Part shown: positions 1-14,000 of the stretch, piece after piece
Layout: each line of letters starts with the position of its first letter
How positions within the stretch are numbered: the first letter of the stretch is position 1
NCBI RefSeq assembly: GCF_000499385.1
Contig: NW_013655000.1
Span: forward strand, 153,962 to 217,961
From: Eimeria necatrix
Taxonomy: Eukaryota > Apicomplexa > Conoidasida > Eucoccidiorida > Eimeriidae
DNA: 64,000 nucleotides
Direction of reading: 5' to 3'
Notes under the pieces: model-generated
Databases searched by the model: none
What the model was told of the DNA's origin: nothing
The model's input: the letters and a program-made list of their open reading frames with translations, nothing else
Position numbers and translations under genes: made by a program

Positions 1-77
1 TGCGCCGTTTCCAGTAGTTGCATTGTACTGGTGCTACTCATCTCCTAGTGATGGTGACGGAACTGTTGCTGCTGCAG

Positions 78-2332
<2,255 letters not shown>

Positions 2333-3717
2333 TGGTTGCTCCTCCAGAACAGCGCTTAGCGGCATGAAAGAAACGATCTGTATGCTCTGCTGAATCGTTG
2401 CGGGCTAAGAGAGCCACTGGCGGAGCAGGGCTGTGGCGTCAGCAACACTTGCTGCTGCGCCGAACGGTGCGGCAAGTTGCAACCCAGAATACCCGCTGCT
2501 GTATGAAACTAGAACAAAACCCTGTGTTGCGTCCAACGAAAGAAGGGTGCCCGCTGCCCAGCCTGGTTCCATCTTGCTAGGTATAGCGCAGTGACAGAAC
2601 ATCTGTTGTAACATCTGTTGCACGACCCTGTTGGGGTGTGCAGTTCTGCTGCGTTCTTGCTGCTCATCTAGTGAGTGCTATCACCGAAGTCAGAGCTCCC
2701 GCGTCGGCAACAACTGTCGGAGCGGGAAATGTCAGCCTCCCGGAACCAAGCTGTCATCCGGGGCAGCTGACGTACTCCCTGGAAGTAGCCACACAAAGCG
2801 GCACTTCACTACTAAATTTTCAACTGAAGGAGATGACGGGACCGCCACTGCTACGTGTTTCACGGGTGGACTTACGGAAGGACGGCAATAATCGAATGTC
2901 CCTCACCCGTGGCGGCGGCTGGACTGGCCGCTATCACGGTTCAAGTGGGTGACTGCAGCACTGGCTACTGCAGCAATGTAGCACATTGTGTTGCGGCGCA
3001 GAGACAGAAAACGGAGGAAAGAGGCATCTCTAAGTTGGTGCCAAGACGCAAAGGCGTTGGCCGACAGGGGCGCTCAAGCGCCGAGGACACGCAGCAACAA
3101 CAGTGGTTGTCGTAGCAACTAGCAATGCAGCAGCCAAAGTAGCTACCAAAGTATTCAAAAGTCAAGAGGACCCGACGTTTCCCTGAAGTCTGGTGCATCG
3201 AGCTGCTGGAGGTTTGGTTCCACGGGCACGGGCTCGACGGGCGCCGAATGGGCCGCGGAACTGCGTAACATTTCCAGTACTTCTTGCTCCACTGCAGCAC
3301 CAAGCAAAAACAAAAATGCTCTCATGGGGTGTGTTTATGTGTTTTGCATACCTACGTGCACTACCCATGTCGAGCACCTCCTTAACGTTTTGTCCGCGTA
3401 GCGGGGCATCATTGCACGCTGAGCGGCTAATGCATAATCTCACAAGTCAAGGAAGGCAGCTTAGTTTAAAGAGTGTCTGTGAGTGCAAGTAGCGCTAGGC
3501 CTTCACGTGCTAACCTTTGAGTTCGTGCTCCAGAGTAGCTTGGGGAAGCGTGGCTCTCCAAGCTTGTATTTTCTCCACTGCACAGAGTCTGGACTTGATA
3601 AAGCCGTGTTTCTTAACTAGGAACCGGCGAGCTTCCCCCCTCATTTGCGCCACCCAAGCGAACGTTTCAGCTTCAAAACGAACACCGTGCACATACGGCA
3701 GCTCCATGGCGCGACGG
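2333..3717. other. Intergenic, no gene seen
   Basis: Short open frames occur on both strands, but none has recognisable motifs or convincing splice structure. It would contain the 3' end of the prolyl-tRNA synthetase transcript. Confidence 0.5.
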
Positions 3718-4041
3718 CTAAGTCGAGCAACTCGACTTGCCGAGACGTCCTGAAGAATCGCAGACTCTAGTACATACTGGCAGCATCACCATTTCAAGCC
3801 ACAGTGACAGGATACCGGCACCCTCACACAAGAGCAAATACAATGCACAGCCACGCAAAACGCCGGAGGACGGCACAGCCACTATGAACGGATCCTGCTC
3901 TAGGTAAAGGCAGGCAACAGCAAAACAAAGAAACAGGAGCACGAAGAACCAGGCAACGTTAAGCCATTTCAAATATTGTTTAACAGGTGCACCCCTGACA
4001 TACACTTCGAGTTGTGTACGGGACATCTCCAGAGCAGTCAA
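3718..4041 (-). CDS. Possible small two-membrane-segment protein (doubtful)
   Basis: An open frame of 107 codons from an ATG. Two hydrophobic stretches are visible, LNVAWFFVLLFLCFAVACLY and a weaker one around GCALYLLLCEGAGILSLWLEM, separated by a short polar loop. Upstream on the same strand, about 3980-4360 in another frame, is a GC-rich stretch containing the GPPGGP motif typical of coccidian proteins, so this could be a terminal exon of a longer spliced gene. No family is recognised. It may equally be chance. Confidence 0.22.
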   Translation of the reverse strand: MTALEMSRTQLEVYVRGAPVKQYLKWLNVAWFFVLLFLCFAVACLYLEQDPFIVAVPSSGVLRGCALYLLLCEGAGILSLWLEMVMLPVCTRVCDSSGRLGKSSCST

Positions 4042-4407
4042 TTAGATTGAAGGGGCCCCCAGGAGGCCCTGTTGAGCCTAAGCCACTCGCTGCCACTCCT
4101 GGCGAAAGCTCCTCAAGGTTTCTGACTTTCGATGGACGGTCAGGGGCTCCGTCTGGCGCCGAGCCCACTGACGTTGAGGTCTTCGCTGCAGCAGACCTAC
4201 GACTGTTCAGGTGTCTCCGGCCTGCAGAAGCAGCAAGCATGAGCCGTTCTCCAGAGCTCGACAGCCGTCGAGTACAGCGTGTAACCCTTGAGGTGCATCG
4301 AATGCATGCAAATGAAGCCTTCAGCTCCTTACATTCACAACACGTAATTAAGCTACACAAGTGTCTGCATCTTGTCGTGGTAAATGTGAAATCCGGGTTA
4401 ATAATCT

Positions 4408-7400
4408 TTAGTTAGCTTGCATGCTCCTCTGTTTACGGCTCAACTCACACTGAGCTGCATACAGAAGCGCCACCCTTTTAGCCCCTTCATAGCCCAGCTG
4501 CAAAACGGAGAATGCGCGGCTCTCTACACCCCCAGCACAGCACAGAACGAGCCACGCGTTGTGAGGGGGGCTGTGACAAACCCTGACGTTGCCTCGTGGC
4601 GACCGGCCGAGCCCTTCAGCAGATATAACACTGCCTAGCTCAGCCGGTATCAGCTTCTTCCTCATCGGAGGCAAAATCGTTGTGGTTGTGCTTGTTGGTG
4701 CCGTTCCAGGAGGGGTAGCTGTTGTGGAACTGTGCGCTGCAGTGGTGGCAGTCGACGAAGATATCGGCCACAAACACTGTGGTGATGCTGCTGCTGCTGA
4801 CTCCATCGTGGCAAGGGTCCCAACAGGAGGAGGCGAAGGGCGACCCAGGCTCCCTCTACTACCCCAAGGCATCACCATTCTTCCTGGAAAGCTAAAGCCG
4901 TCTTGCGCGCAGGGAGAAAGAGTTCCTATGCAAATTTTCGGCACCACGCAGTCATCGCCGGGGCCGCTTGGTGTCTCAGCTGCTTGTGCAGCAGGTGCTG
5001 GAACTGAGGGCTGCAACACCGCTCGAGGAAGCTGCACCATTGCAGATGGATCTCCGCTGCTAGCACTGCAGTTTCCTTGACAATCCCTTTTTCCAGAAGC
5101 AGATGCGGGCGCTGTCCCTATATACCCGTACGGAGTACCTACTGAGCAACCAGGGGAAGCAGGTGGACCCCACCGAAGGCTGTCATCCACCGGCCATGAA
5201 GAACGGCCACGTCCTTGACCTCTCACGCCATCAGATGCTGGTGCTGCCGCTGCGTCTGTTCCTTGCCAGCCTGCGTACATATGAGCGGATAGACCGGAAA
5301 GCCGTCACATCTGAATTCGCAGTCATACACGGGTTTGCACGTAAACACACAACGACGTTCCTATGGGACACAAAACCAAATCTTACACCCCCAATGAGCG
5401 TGTCACCTCCCTGTCAGTAGGGCAACAGACTAAATGCATGTATAGACATCATGAAGTGTTTGCTGTGTATATCAAGTAGCACAAAACCGCTGAGCAAGGC
5501 TGAGGTCGAGGGCCTATCTTACTCTGTGCGACCACGGGGCCACCGTACTGACCATCTGGATTACTAAAACCAGATGCTGCTGTCGCTGTTGTGCCTGTTG
5601 CTGGGCTTGGCGTTGCTGGTGCTTCTCGCAAAGCGCTGCAGCAGCCAGGAGCAAAACCCGTCGGCGTCGTGGAAAGGCCCGTTGCATGGGCTAGCTGCTG
5701 CTGCTGCTGCAATAAAGTTGGCAGTTGCTGCTGTGGCATTGGTAGCTGCTGAGGCTGCTCCACAGAAGCATCTTGCTTTGGTTGCTGCATTGACTGTTGT
5801 TGATGCTGGAGCGAGATCTGCTGTGTGGGATGCAGCCGTAGCTCGGGTTGGTGGTGTTGCTGCAACGCAATAGGCTGGTGATGAGGCGGTTGTTGTAAAG
5901 CCATAGGCTGCTGCTGTTGCTGCAGACGAATAGGCTGGTGCGGGTGCTGCTGTCGCAGGTGCACATGCTGGTGCTGCACTGGCAATTGGTGCTGATGGGG
6001 CTGTTGCTGCAAAGGAATCTGAAGGAGATGCCGTTGCTCTTGCAACCGCTGGTAAAGCGTTTCTAACTGCGTTCGCGTCTCTTGAAAACAACGAGGATTT
6101 ATGGCCCTCAGCTCACGCGGTGACTCGGAGAGAAAAGGCAGCAACAGCGTTAAGTACTTCGCCAGTTGGTGGGGAGGACAGTTTTTTATGGCGTCTAAGT
6201 GGAACGCCTCCTCCCCTGCTGCTCCGGTTGTTCTTGTTCTCTGGGCTTGTGAAGAATTGCTGCCGCTGTAACCCTCAGGTTTGCATAACGAGTTCCACTT
6301 TCCCTCTGTGATACCGTCATCAGCCCCCGATGAAGACGCCCCTGCAGCTCCTGACTGCAGGGCAGACTGCGCGTCGTCCGAGGATAACCCTTTAGGCAAA
6401 CCAACAGGCGCATGTACGGTATCCCTGCACTTGCTCGTGCTGCTTGTCGTAGCGCTGATGTTGCTGCCGTTGCTGCCACTGCTGCAGAACGCCGAATCTT
6501 CCTCCTCTTCCAAGCCACCACTCGTGGTCGCCGTACTGCTCGTTCCTATGGGACTGCTGCCTCCTTCGCGGTCTTTGCGGCAAACAGGCAGATGCTGCAG
6601 CTGAGAGCAACAGCCTTTTGAAGATCCCCAAGAACCCCTCACCTCTTTGTACACCTCAGTTACCACTGTTGAGAGGTAGCTCCGCAAAGCAGTAGTTATC
6701 GTACTAGAAATTTCAGGTCGAATACACAAAGATAACCCACCTCCTGGCTGCTGTGGCACTTGTTGCTGCATTATTGGTGTATGTACCAAGTGCTGTTGCA
6801 CCAAATGCTGCTGAAGTAACACATTTTGCTGACACGGCTGTTGGGCTAGGAGGTGCTGCTGGTGCGTAGAGCGTGCATGCTGGACCACATGGCCAGAAGA
6901 CCCCAATGGAGAGCCCATAAGGACGGTTTGGAAGCACGAAACAGGTGCATGCTGCAAAGGCTTTCCCAGGCAGGAAACATGGCACGAAGAATAAGAAGCA
7001 ACAGTGCTACAAGGGGAGGGGCAACTAGTTGTCACGGGTCCCCCGTTGCATGCCGCACCTCCGGAAACCCACAAGCCTGAAGAGGGTCCACCAGGAGTAG
7101 CAGAACTTTCGACGGCAGCATTTACCGCCGGTGCTGTAAGCCGACGTCCCTCAACTCCCAAACAGGAAGGCGTACCCGACCCTACTTGAAGCTGCAAGGG
7201 CGTTGTCAGAGGCGTCCCAACCTGTTGTATCTGCGAGCCTGCTGGAGGCCTGCAAGCACTATTGCTCACAGGCAAAGCTGCTGCTGCTTGTTCACAAGCA
7301 TACGGCCATAAGCTGTATGACTGCTGCAACTGCAAAGGTAGCGGGGAATTCACGGGAGGCACACACGACCCAACGCCAAGCGGGCGCTCGCCTTCACTGC

Positions 7401-7458
7401 CCAAAAAGGGCGGTGTCCCTGGGTGCTTAGAGCAGACCTCTCCAGTAGCCAGCAACAT
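4408..7458 (-). CDS. Glutamine/serine-rich protein of unknown function, two exons
   Basis: Exon 1 runs 7458 down to 5523 from an ATG (MLLATGEV). The frame opens into apparent intron after VVAQ, where an AGA|GTAAGA donor lies at 5522. An acceptor (TACGCAG) at 5271 restores the same frame at phase 1, giving a final exon 5270-4408 and a protein of about 930 residues. Low-complexity Q/H-rich tracts (roughly residues 210-245 and 480-600) flank two more ordered stretches: EISSTITTALRSYLSTVVTE and, at about residues 416-480, a leucine-rich helical segment with CPPHQLAKYLTLLLPFL and ETRTQLETLYQRLQE. The latter is reminiscent of small helical domains in apicomplexan regulatory proteins, such as the one accompanying AP2 factors, but I cannot confirm that. 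The CAG sense on this strand supports coding. Upstream exons are possible. Function unknown. Confidence 0.5.
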
Positions 7459-9256
7459 CTGAGCCGTGCACTTCTCCTGATGCTGCTATTATCGGCAGTT
7501 CTTCGTTGCGTAAAAGGGGGCAGAAGCGGCCCCTAATCGAGCAGGATCATAGGCTTAGAAGTTTGTCCCATCCACCTCCCAGGACCAGCTGACCCACTCT
7601 GTGTTTCTTTTTCCGAAAGAGCAATGACACCAACTAACGGCTAGCAGAATACTGTTTTCGTCGTTGTTTTGGGCTCTGCTTCCACTAGACAAGGGCGGGG
7701 CTGTATCGTCGTGGACACATGTAACGTCCAAGAGCTTTTCTTACCTACAGCAAGGTCAAGCACTTGCCCTAAAGAAAAACGCTGACGGGACCCACCGTAA
7801 AAGAAAAACAGCAATTTATCAGACTTAAGTGGGCCCACAATGCTCCGCGTTTTCGAAACTCTTTGTGTGGTGCTGCTGGAGCAGCAAGCCACTCAGCAAG
7901 CAGATAAACGGCCTGCTGCAATTCTCCACTATGGCCAGAAAAACAGGAAATATTCTGAAACGGCAATATTGAGCTGAAGTGGAAGGATGCCTTCGACCGA
8001 GGAACCAACTAGGGGCACTAGGCCCCGAGCTGGATCCCTCGAAGAGGCCTTAAATGAGCTGCAGCTGTTTCACGCAAAAGGCGGAAGAATTACATAAACA
8101 TTACCGCAAAATACATAAAAGGGACGCATATGTTACGCTTGATTGTTGCAACAAATCCAAACAGCAGACGCCGCAGCTGCCTCCGCTGCCAGCCCGAGCA
8201 AGCCCCAGGTCTGCGCAAAGTGGCCTCACTATTTGTCTTTCAGCTTGTACCAAACAACAGTATCGAAAGGGCTCAAGCTACCACACACTAATTGCTATCA
8301 GTCACAGTAGCTCTAGTGCTACTTATTTTGGCACGGTGGGCTTTTTGGGAAGCAGTGTTCAGCGCCCTGGCATTCCAAAACCCCCTGAAGCCAGCATTTG
8401 CCACTTTATAAATAAGGCTGCATTTGTGCCATGCACGCTGAAAATTTTCCCCTGGCATGTAAGTGATCTGAAATTTAAGCATGATAATATGTAAGTTAGT
8501 GATGGGGAGCAGGAACGGTGAAAATGCTGTGGCGCCTTCTGGTCAGGGCCGGACCGCAAGAACCTCACGGGCCCTTAAAAGCGCCGCGCATCATGTTATA
8601 AACAAGAGATGCAACACTGCTGTTTATTTGTAGATTGTGTAATGGGTATTCGGAATCGAGTTCAATTCTAGAGGGCCTCTAAGGGCGCTGTCTTGGTTGT
8701 CCGCTTCACCCCTTGCTTGACGTGTAGTAGACACCCCTTGGTAGAGGGAAGCTAACACTTGAGAAACGGACAGACCTTACAATGCTACGAAATGCACTGG
8801 TGTGGAGATCCTACGAAGCCATTCAATGTCTATGCTATGACGGGATCCATAGCCACACCGTAAATTCTCTTTGCAAGGACCTGTTGCAGCATGAGAGTCA
8901 ACTTGTATGATGCAGCACTTCGCAGCAGTCAACTCTTATAAATACTGGAACAAAGAGAAATGGAGATCAAAAATGATCTAGCAGCGAGAGCTTTGTGGCT
9001 GGCTGAGTACAGCTAATGATGCATCCATAAGAAGAACACACGGTAACAGGCTGAGACCTGCTTAAACTGATTTAAAAACGTGAATCGTGAAGTATGCTGT
9101 GAATTGAATAGATGCTGTACCTGTATTTGTAGAATTGATTGCGTTAGCTTTACAAAGCTGGGACTTTGCCCCGACCTAGTGCCAGCAATATTACTGGATC
9201 GGTCAGGAGTTGTGGGCCAGTTTTTTTGTAGTAACCTCTGATGGGACGCCGCTTCT
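7459..9256. other. Intergenic, no gene seen
   Basis: Only short open frames without family features. It should hold the promoter and 5' UTR, or further 5' exons, of the glutamine-rich gene on -. Confidence 0.5.
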
Positions 9257-9455
9257 TGTAGTGCACAGCCCCTACTGCTGCGACTATGCTGCTACCTGCC
9301 CCTCGAGCAGGGCCTATGATTGGCACCTAACTTTGGCCCATTTCCGTGAAACAGTAGCTTATATATATCGAAATACAGTTATTCTTAGGTTTTCAAAATT
9401 TGTTCTTGTTCGATTCGCCCCACTCGGCGTGCTCGCCTCCTAGGCCCTGTGGGGA
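9257..9455 (-). repeat. Truncated LTR of subfamily A, inverted
   Basis: This stretch is the reverse complement of the 3' half of the LTR that starts at 9459, beginning with the terminal TGTAGTGCACAG and running to CCCTGTGGGGA. It ends three bases before the 5' LTR of the downstream element, so a pre-existing inverted LTR was cut off by the later insertion or by rearrangement. Its other half is not found beyond the element's 3' LTR. Confidence 0.85.
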
Positions 9456-9458
9456 TGA

Positions 9459-9875
9459 TGTAGTGCACAGGCACTACAATGGGGCTTGCTGGTGACCTAT
9501 AGACGATAGCTAGCTAGCGACCTACAAGGGGTCGCAACACTGGAGGAGGACAGGACCCTCCCACTAGGATCAAAGTAAGGCAATTTGTCTATGAATTAAT
9601 ATGCATACGTTAGAGATGCCTGAAAATGCGTGGAGACTGGGGCTGGCGATAGCGCCGGCACCAGTGCAGGCCTCCTCCCCACAGGGCCTAGGAGGCGAGC
9701 ACCCCGAGTGGGGCGAATCGAACAACAACAGATTTCGGAAGACTTAAGAATTACTATATTTCGATAGATAAAAGCTACTGCTTCAAGGAAATGGGCCTAC
9801 GTTAGGTGCCGTTCGTAGGCCCTGCTCGTGGGGCAGGTAGCAGCGTAGTCGCAGCAGTAGGCGCTGTGCACTACA
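9459..9875 (+). repeat. 5' LTR of copy 1 (subfamily A)
   Basis: 417 bp with a terminal palindromic start TGTAGTGCACAGGCACTACA and end GTGCACTACA. The matching 3' LTR is at 15660-16075. It is followed after two bases by the primer-binding site. Confidence 0.93.
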
Positions 9876-9877
9876 TT

Positions 9878-9902
9878 TGGGGGCTGTTCCGGGATCGAAA
9901 TC
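9878..9902 (+). other. Primer-binding site of copy 1
   Basis: It begins TGGGGGCTGTTC two bases after the LTR. Its reverse complement has the form of a tRNA 3' end: a T-loop (TTCGAT), stem bases, a run matching an acceptor strand AACAGCC, then CCCA. Complementarity to a tRNA of about 25 nt reaching into the T-arm is inferred. The priming tRNA is not identified, and the tRNA-Arg in this window does not match. Confidence 0.7.
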
Positions 9903-9978
9903 TTTGTTCTTTCCTGACTTGGGAGTAGAAATACTATGTTTTAATAACTCACGCCTAGAAATCTTCGCTCAGTAAGGG

Positions 9979-11091
9979 ATGCATCTCCGCAACGGACGCG
10001 TTATCGGCCCCACACCGCAGCAGACTTCATCAATGTCAGTCAACAAAATCGGCTGCCGGACGCCAGCCCATCATCACCACGCGACTCCGAAGCCCGCCAT
10101 GGAAGAGCGGCCGCATGGGCATAAGGAGGACCCCCCGCAAGTGATACCTATGACCAATGTTACGCCAGGGGACAGTCCCTTCGTCACGTGGGACCAGTTC
10201 CAGTACGCTATGAGTGTGATAAGAACTGTTATAGGGGGGACAGTGGAATCCGGCGCAACGATTCCCATACTACCAGAAGACGGCAGCACTATGCAGGCCT
10301 TTCTGCTGCGCATCGAGCGCCGGTACACCCAGATGGGATTGGAACCGTGCGAGTGGGGAAATGCACTTATAGACCACCTTGTGGGCCTGGCTCTAACGTA
10401 TTGGATGTATCTACGGAGAACTATTGACCTAAACGGCTGGGCGACAGTACAGCGCAGGCTTTTGGAGCGGTTTGACAAAACAATGTCGCAGAGTCAATTG
10501 CTAACGGAGTTGGCTAAAGTACGGTGGAATGGCAACCAGAAGGAATACACGGACCGGTTTGCGGCTGTAGCGGAGCGTGGTTTGGGTCTTGCCCCCGACG
10601 AACTCGCGGACTACTACTGCACCGGGATACCGACAGACCTCCATCTTCTAATAACCAATAACGGACANNNNNNNNNNNNNNNNNNNNNNNNNNNNNNNNN
10701 NNNNNNNNNNNNNNNNNNNNNNNNNNNNNNNNNNNNNNNNNNNNNNNNNNNNNNNNNNNNNNNNNNNAGAAAAGGGCCGGGGGGAGCCATTAGGGCTGCC
10801 ATCCAAGCTAATGGACCCCGTGGGCGTCAGGAAATTGAAAATCGCTTTGGGCGGACCCACGCGAACTGCTTTGAGTGTCAGGGTCGCGGACATCCGGCAC
10901 GTGTCTGCCCCAGCAAAGGGGAACGTACCAAACGTCCGGGGGAAATGTGCAAGAAGTGTGGCGGTGTCGGACACTATGCTCGGGACTGTCCTACGTATGA
11001 ACAAGGCCGGCCCGACCCGGTGGACAAGAGCAGTAGGGCGCCCACCCGTCGTAGCCATGAGAAGACGGAACCATTAAACGTGCGGGCCTAG
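9979..11091 (+). CDS. gag: Retrotransposon Gag with two CCHC zinc knuckles
   Basis: Structural protein of the retrotransposon; it forms the particle and binds element RNA. The frame runs from ATG (MHLRNGRV) to TAG, 370 codons as drawn. The central part has the retrotransposon gag core (ALTYWMYLRRTIDLNGW, RLLERFDKTMSQSQLL). Two zinc knuckles follow, CFECQGRGHPARVC and CKKCGGVGHYARDC, both CX2CX4HX4C, at about 10876-10990. The frame is interrupted by 100 N (10668-10767); the homologous copy at 19926 has only about 81-82 nt there. It is the best preserved Gag in the window. Confidence 0.9.
   Translation: MHLRNGRVIGPTPQQTSSMSVNKIGCRTPAHHHHATPKPAMEERPHGHKEDPPQVIPMTNVTPGDSPFVTWDQFQYAMSVIRTVIGGTVESGATIPILPEDGSTMQAFLLRIERRYTQMGLEPCEWGNALIDHLVGLALTYWMYLRRTIDLNGWATVQRRLLERFDKTMSQSQLLTELAKVRWNGNQKEYTDRFAAVAERGLGLAPDELADYYCTGIPTDLHLLITNNGXXXXXXXXXXXXXXXXXXXXXXXXXXXXXXXXXXRKGPGGAIRAAIQANGPRGRQEIENRFGRTHANCFECQGRGHPARVCPSKGERTKRPGEMCKKCGGVGHYARDCPTYEQGRPDPVDKSSRAPTRRSHEKTEPLNVRA
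10668..10767. other. Assembly gap (100 N) inside gag
   Basis: Exactly 100 N, the usual placeholder for an unknown gap. Comparison with copy 2 (about 20641-20722) suggests the missing sequence is about 81-82 nt. Confidence 0.95.
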
Positions 11092-11093
11092 GC

Positions 11094-14000
11094 GTGGTTG
11101 GAGACGAGCGTTCTAGGCCGCGTAGCCATGGCAAAGGGATGATATGTGCGGTAGCGACAGGCCCTAATGCCATTCCAGTCTCCCTTGAGTGGGGAAACCA
11201 ACTCCTCCGCACTGCGGAAAGAACTAATACGAGCGATGGGCACGCGGAAGGGACTCAGCCGCTTTCGGAAACGCGGCGGGAGTCTGGGTCAGCGTCGATC
11301 CTGAGTGAAGAGACTCCGGACGCGACGGCGGATAGTCGCAGGAAGTCTGCAGAGCCAACAGAAGACGGCTATAGGTCAGACGCGACAGAGATTGTGCCAC
11401 ACTGGTAGCGGGAAACTTGCACGAAAGAGTCTTACGACCAAGGGGGAGCGTTGTGTTGTGTGGGTGCGACGGCGGCACTTCGCGTTGAGCTCGCAGGGGG
11501 TCCTTGTGAGGCCCTTTTGGACACTGGGGCTTCGAGAAGTTTTAGTAGTCCTAAAACAGTCGAACGACTGCAGCTGAAAGTGTGGAAACTTCCAAAAGAA
11601 CATAGGTTCACCGTAGCTACAGGTGCACAACTACGCAGTGATCGGGTTGTGACGGGATTGACGCTGTGGTGCGGACATGCACGCTTTTCCGGGGACTTTT
11701 TAGTGGGACCCGTTCCCTATGACTTAGTCTTGGGTTTGGATTGGCCGATAGAACACAAGGTGGCCTGGTATTTTCAGTCTGACAAACTCCGAACCTATGT
11801 GAACGGCCAGTGGTGCGAGCTACCGGTCGTTCGGACTGGTGAAGCAACGCTGCAAGGCGACAGTCCCACTGTAGTCCTCCCAAGGACCCCAGCAGAGCAA
11901 ACATATGAGATATTGGCCAAACAAGTGGCGGGTTTGTCAGCCGAGGAGGCAGCTATATTCCTACGCCCGCCTCCAAGAAGATATAAGTCCCACGCGAAGA
12001 CTAAGGCGAAGGCGCGGATAACGTCGCTCGTTCATCAGGCGGCAGCTGACACAAAGGATCTCAGGGCTCCATTGCACGGTTTGCATCTCATACTGGCTTT
12101 GCCCGAAGCCGGTTCGGCAGTGCCCCTAAGGCTCTCGAATGAATGGCAAGGCGTGCCTTGTTGCGCGTTAATTGGGAATCAACCCACGTTCTTCGGCTGG
12201 CGTAGTCCTTTGGCCTCAACCGCTTCGGTGGCAGCGGAGAGTGACGAGGAGTCTCCCTGGCCTATGGCAAAACTCGAGCACACTCTTTGACGAATTGATA
12301 ACTTCGCCAGAGGCGCAGGATATTCCATGTGAGGTTGCCCAGGTGTTGCACGAGTATCAAGCGGTTTTTCCCGATACCTTACCTAAGGGATTACCGCCGA
12401 AGCGCCCTCATGATCACCATATTCTACTTGTGCCTGGAAAACTTCCAGCGAAATCTGCAATGCACCATATGACCCCAGATCAGCTCACATTCCACAAACA
12501 GGATATAGATAAATTATCGGACAGTGGTTGGATTGGACCGACCTATTCGCCTATTTGCTCTCCTACGATCATGGTGGACAAACGTGATGATGGCTCCGGG
12601 GAGCGGAAGATGCGTATGGTTGTCAATTACCAGGCTCTAAATGCCCTTACGATAGCCCCTGATTTTCCACTACGTCCCATTCAAACCATTCTGGAGCTGC
12701 TGGGGGGCGCCAAGTATTTTTCCACCTTGGACCTTGAAGCAGGATTCCATCAAATACGTATGGCTAAGGAAGACCGGTGGAAGACGGCTTTCTGGTCTGT
12801 TCTCGGACTATTCGAGTACCGAGTGATGCCCTTCGGCCTTAAGGGTGCTCCCGCTACGTTCAAGGCCAATAATAATGCCTATCTACAGCCTTTATTGGGG
12901 CAGGGCGTTATTGCGTACCTAGATGATGTGCTTATCTGTAGTTCGGTTCTCTCTGGGCATGTTTCTCTCCTGCGACAAGTCCTCAGCATTTTTCTTAGAC
13001 ACCAGTTCTACCCAAAATTCAGCAAATGCAAGTTTGCAAGGCAAACAATTACATATTCGGGTTATACCATTTCTGCTGCGGGGATCAAACCTGCAGAAGA
13101 TAAAATCGCAGCCATCTGGCATTGGCCAGAGGTGCTGGAGAACGAAACGCAACTGCGCCAGTTCCTCGGTACCATAAATCACTGTCGCATGTTCATGGGA
13201 CCGGACTATGCAGGCGTTGCGCGGCCGCTGGTTGATCTTAAGCGTAAAGACGTCAGTTTCGAAGGGACGGAGCTTCACAAGCAAGCGGTGCAGCAGCTCA
13301 AACAGCGCTTAATCGACTTCACTACATTACAAGTCTCTGACACGACGAAATACTTCGAGTTATGCACAGATGCCTCTGGGTATGCGATCGGAGCAGTTCT
13401 CGAACAAGACGGCAAAACCATCGGCTTCCTCAGCCAAGTCATGAACCACACACAACAGAGATACTCGATCTACGATCAGGAACTCTTGGCGTTGGTCATG
13501 GCACTGGACAAGTGGTCGCACTTGCTCCGTGTCTCCAAGGTAACGGCTTACACTGATCATCAAGGTCTAACCCACCTCCAACGACTCCAAGCATCGAAGT
13601 CTCTGCGCTGACGCACCGCCCAGTGGGTAGATTTTCTTGCGGAGCTCCCGGATTTGCACATCACGTATGTTCAAGGCGAGCGCAATCAAGTTGCCGACGC
13701 CTTGCCTCGGCGTCCCGGCCTTCCTAACACCTGCTCGCATGACACACCATCGGTAGCGCTGATGCTCGCAATAGGACAAGCGAGCGCGGCTCCCCGCTCT
13801 CGTGGTCGGCCTTCCAACTACCGAGAGCTCGCCGGAATTCGTCCGCGACGACCTAGACGACGCAGCATGCCGTCTGCGCCTTCACCTGCGCCACCGGAAC
13901 CCAACCCAGAGCCAGAACATCCTACACTCATAACGAAGCCACCAGCTCACCCTCCTGATGTGCGCCATTGGCCGCAAGCTTACTCGAAGTGTCCTGTTTT

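Noticed and set aside
9876..9902. Priming of copy 1 by the tRNA-Arg in this window
   Set aside because: The tRNA-Arg 3' end (CCCATCGTCGTCA plus CCA) is not complementary to the primer-binding site.
12919..13284. Minus-strand frame inside the reverse transcriptase region
   Set aside because: Shadow of pol. No independent features.
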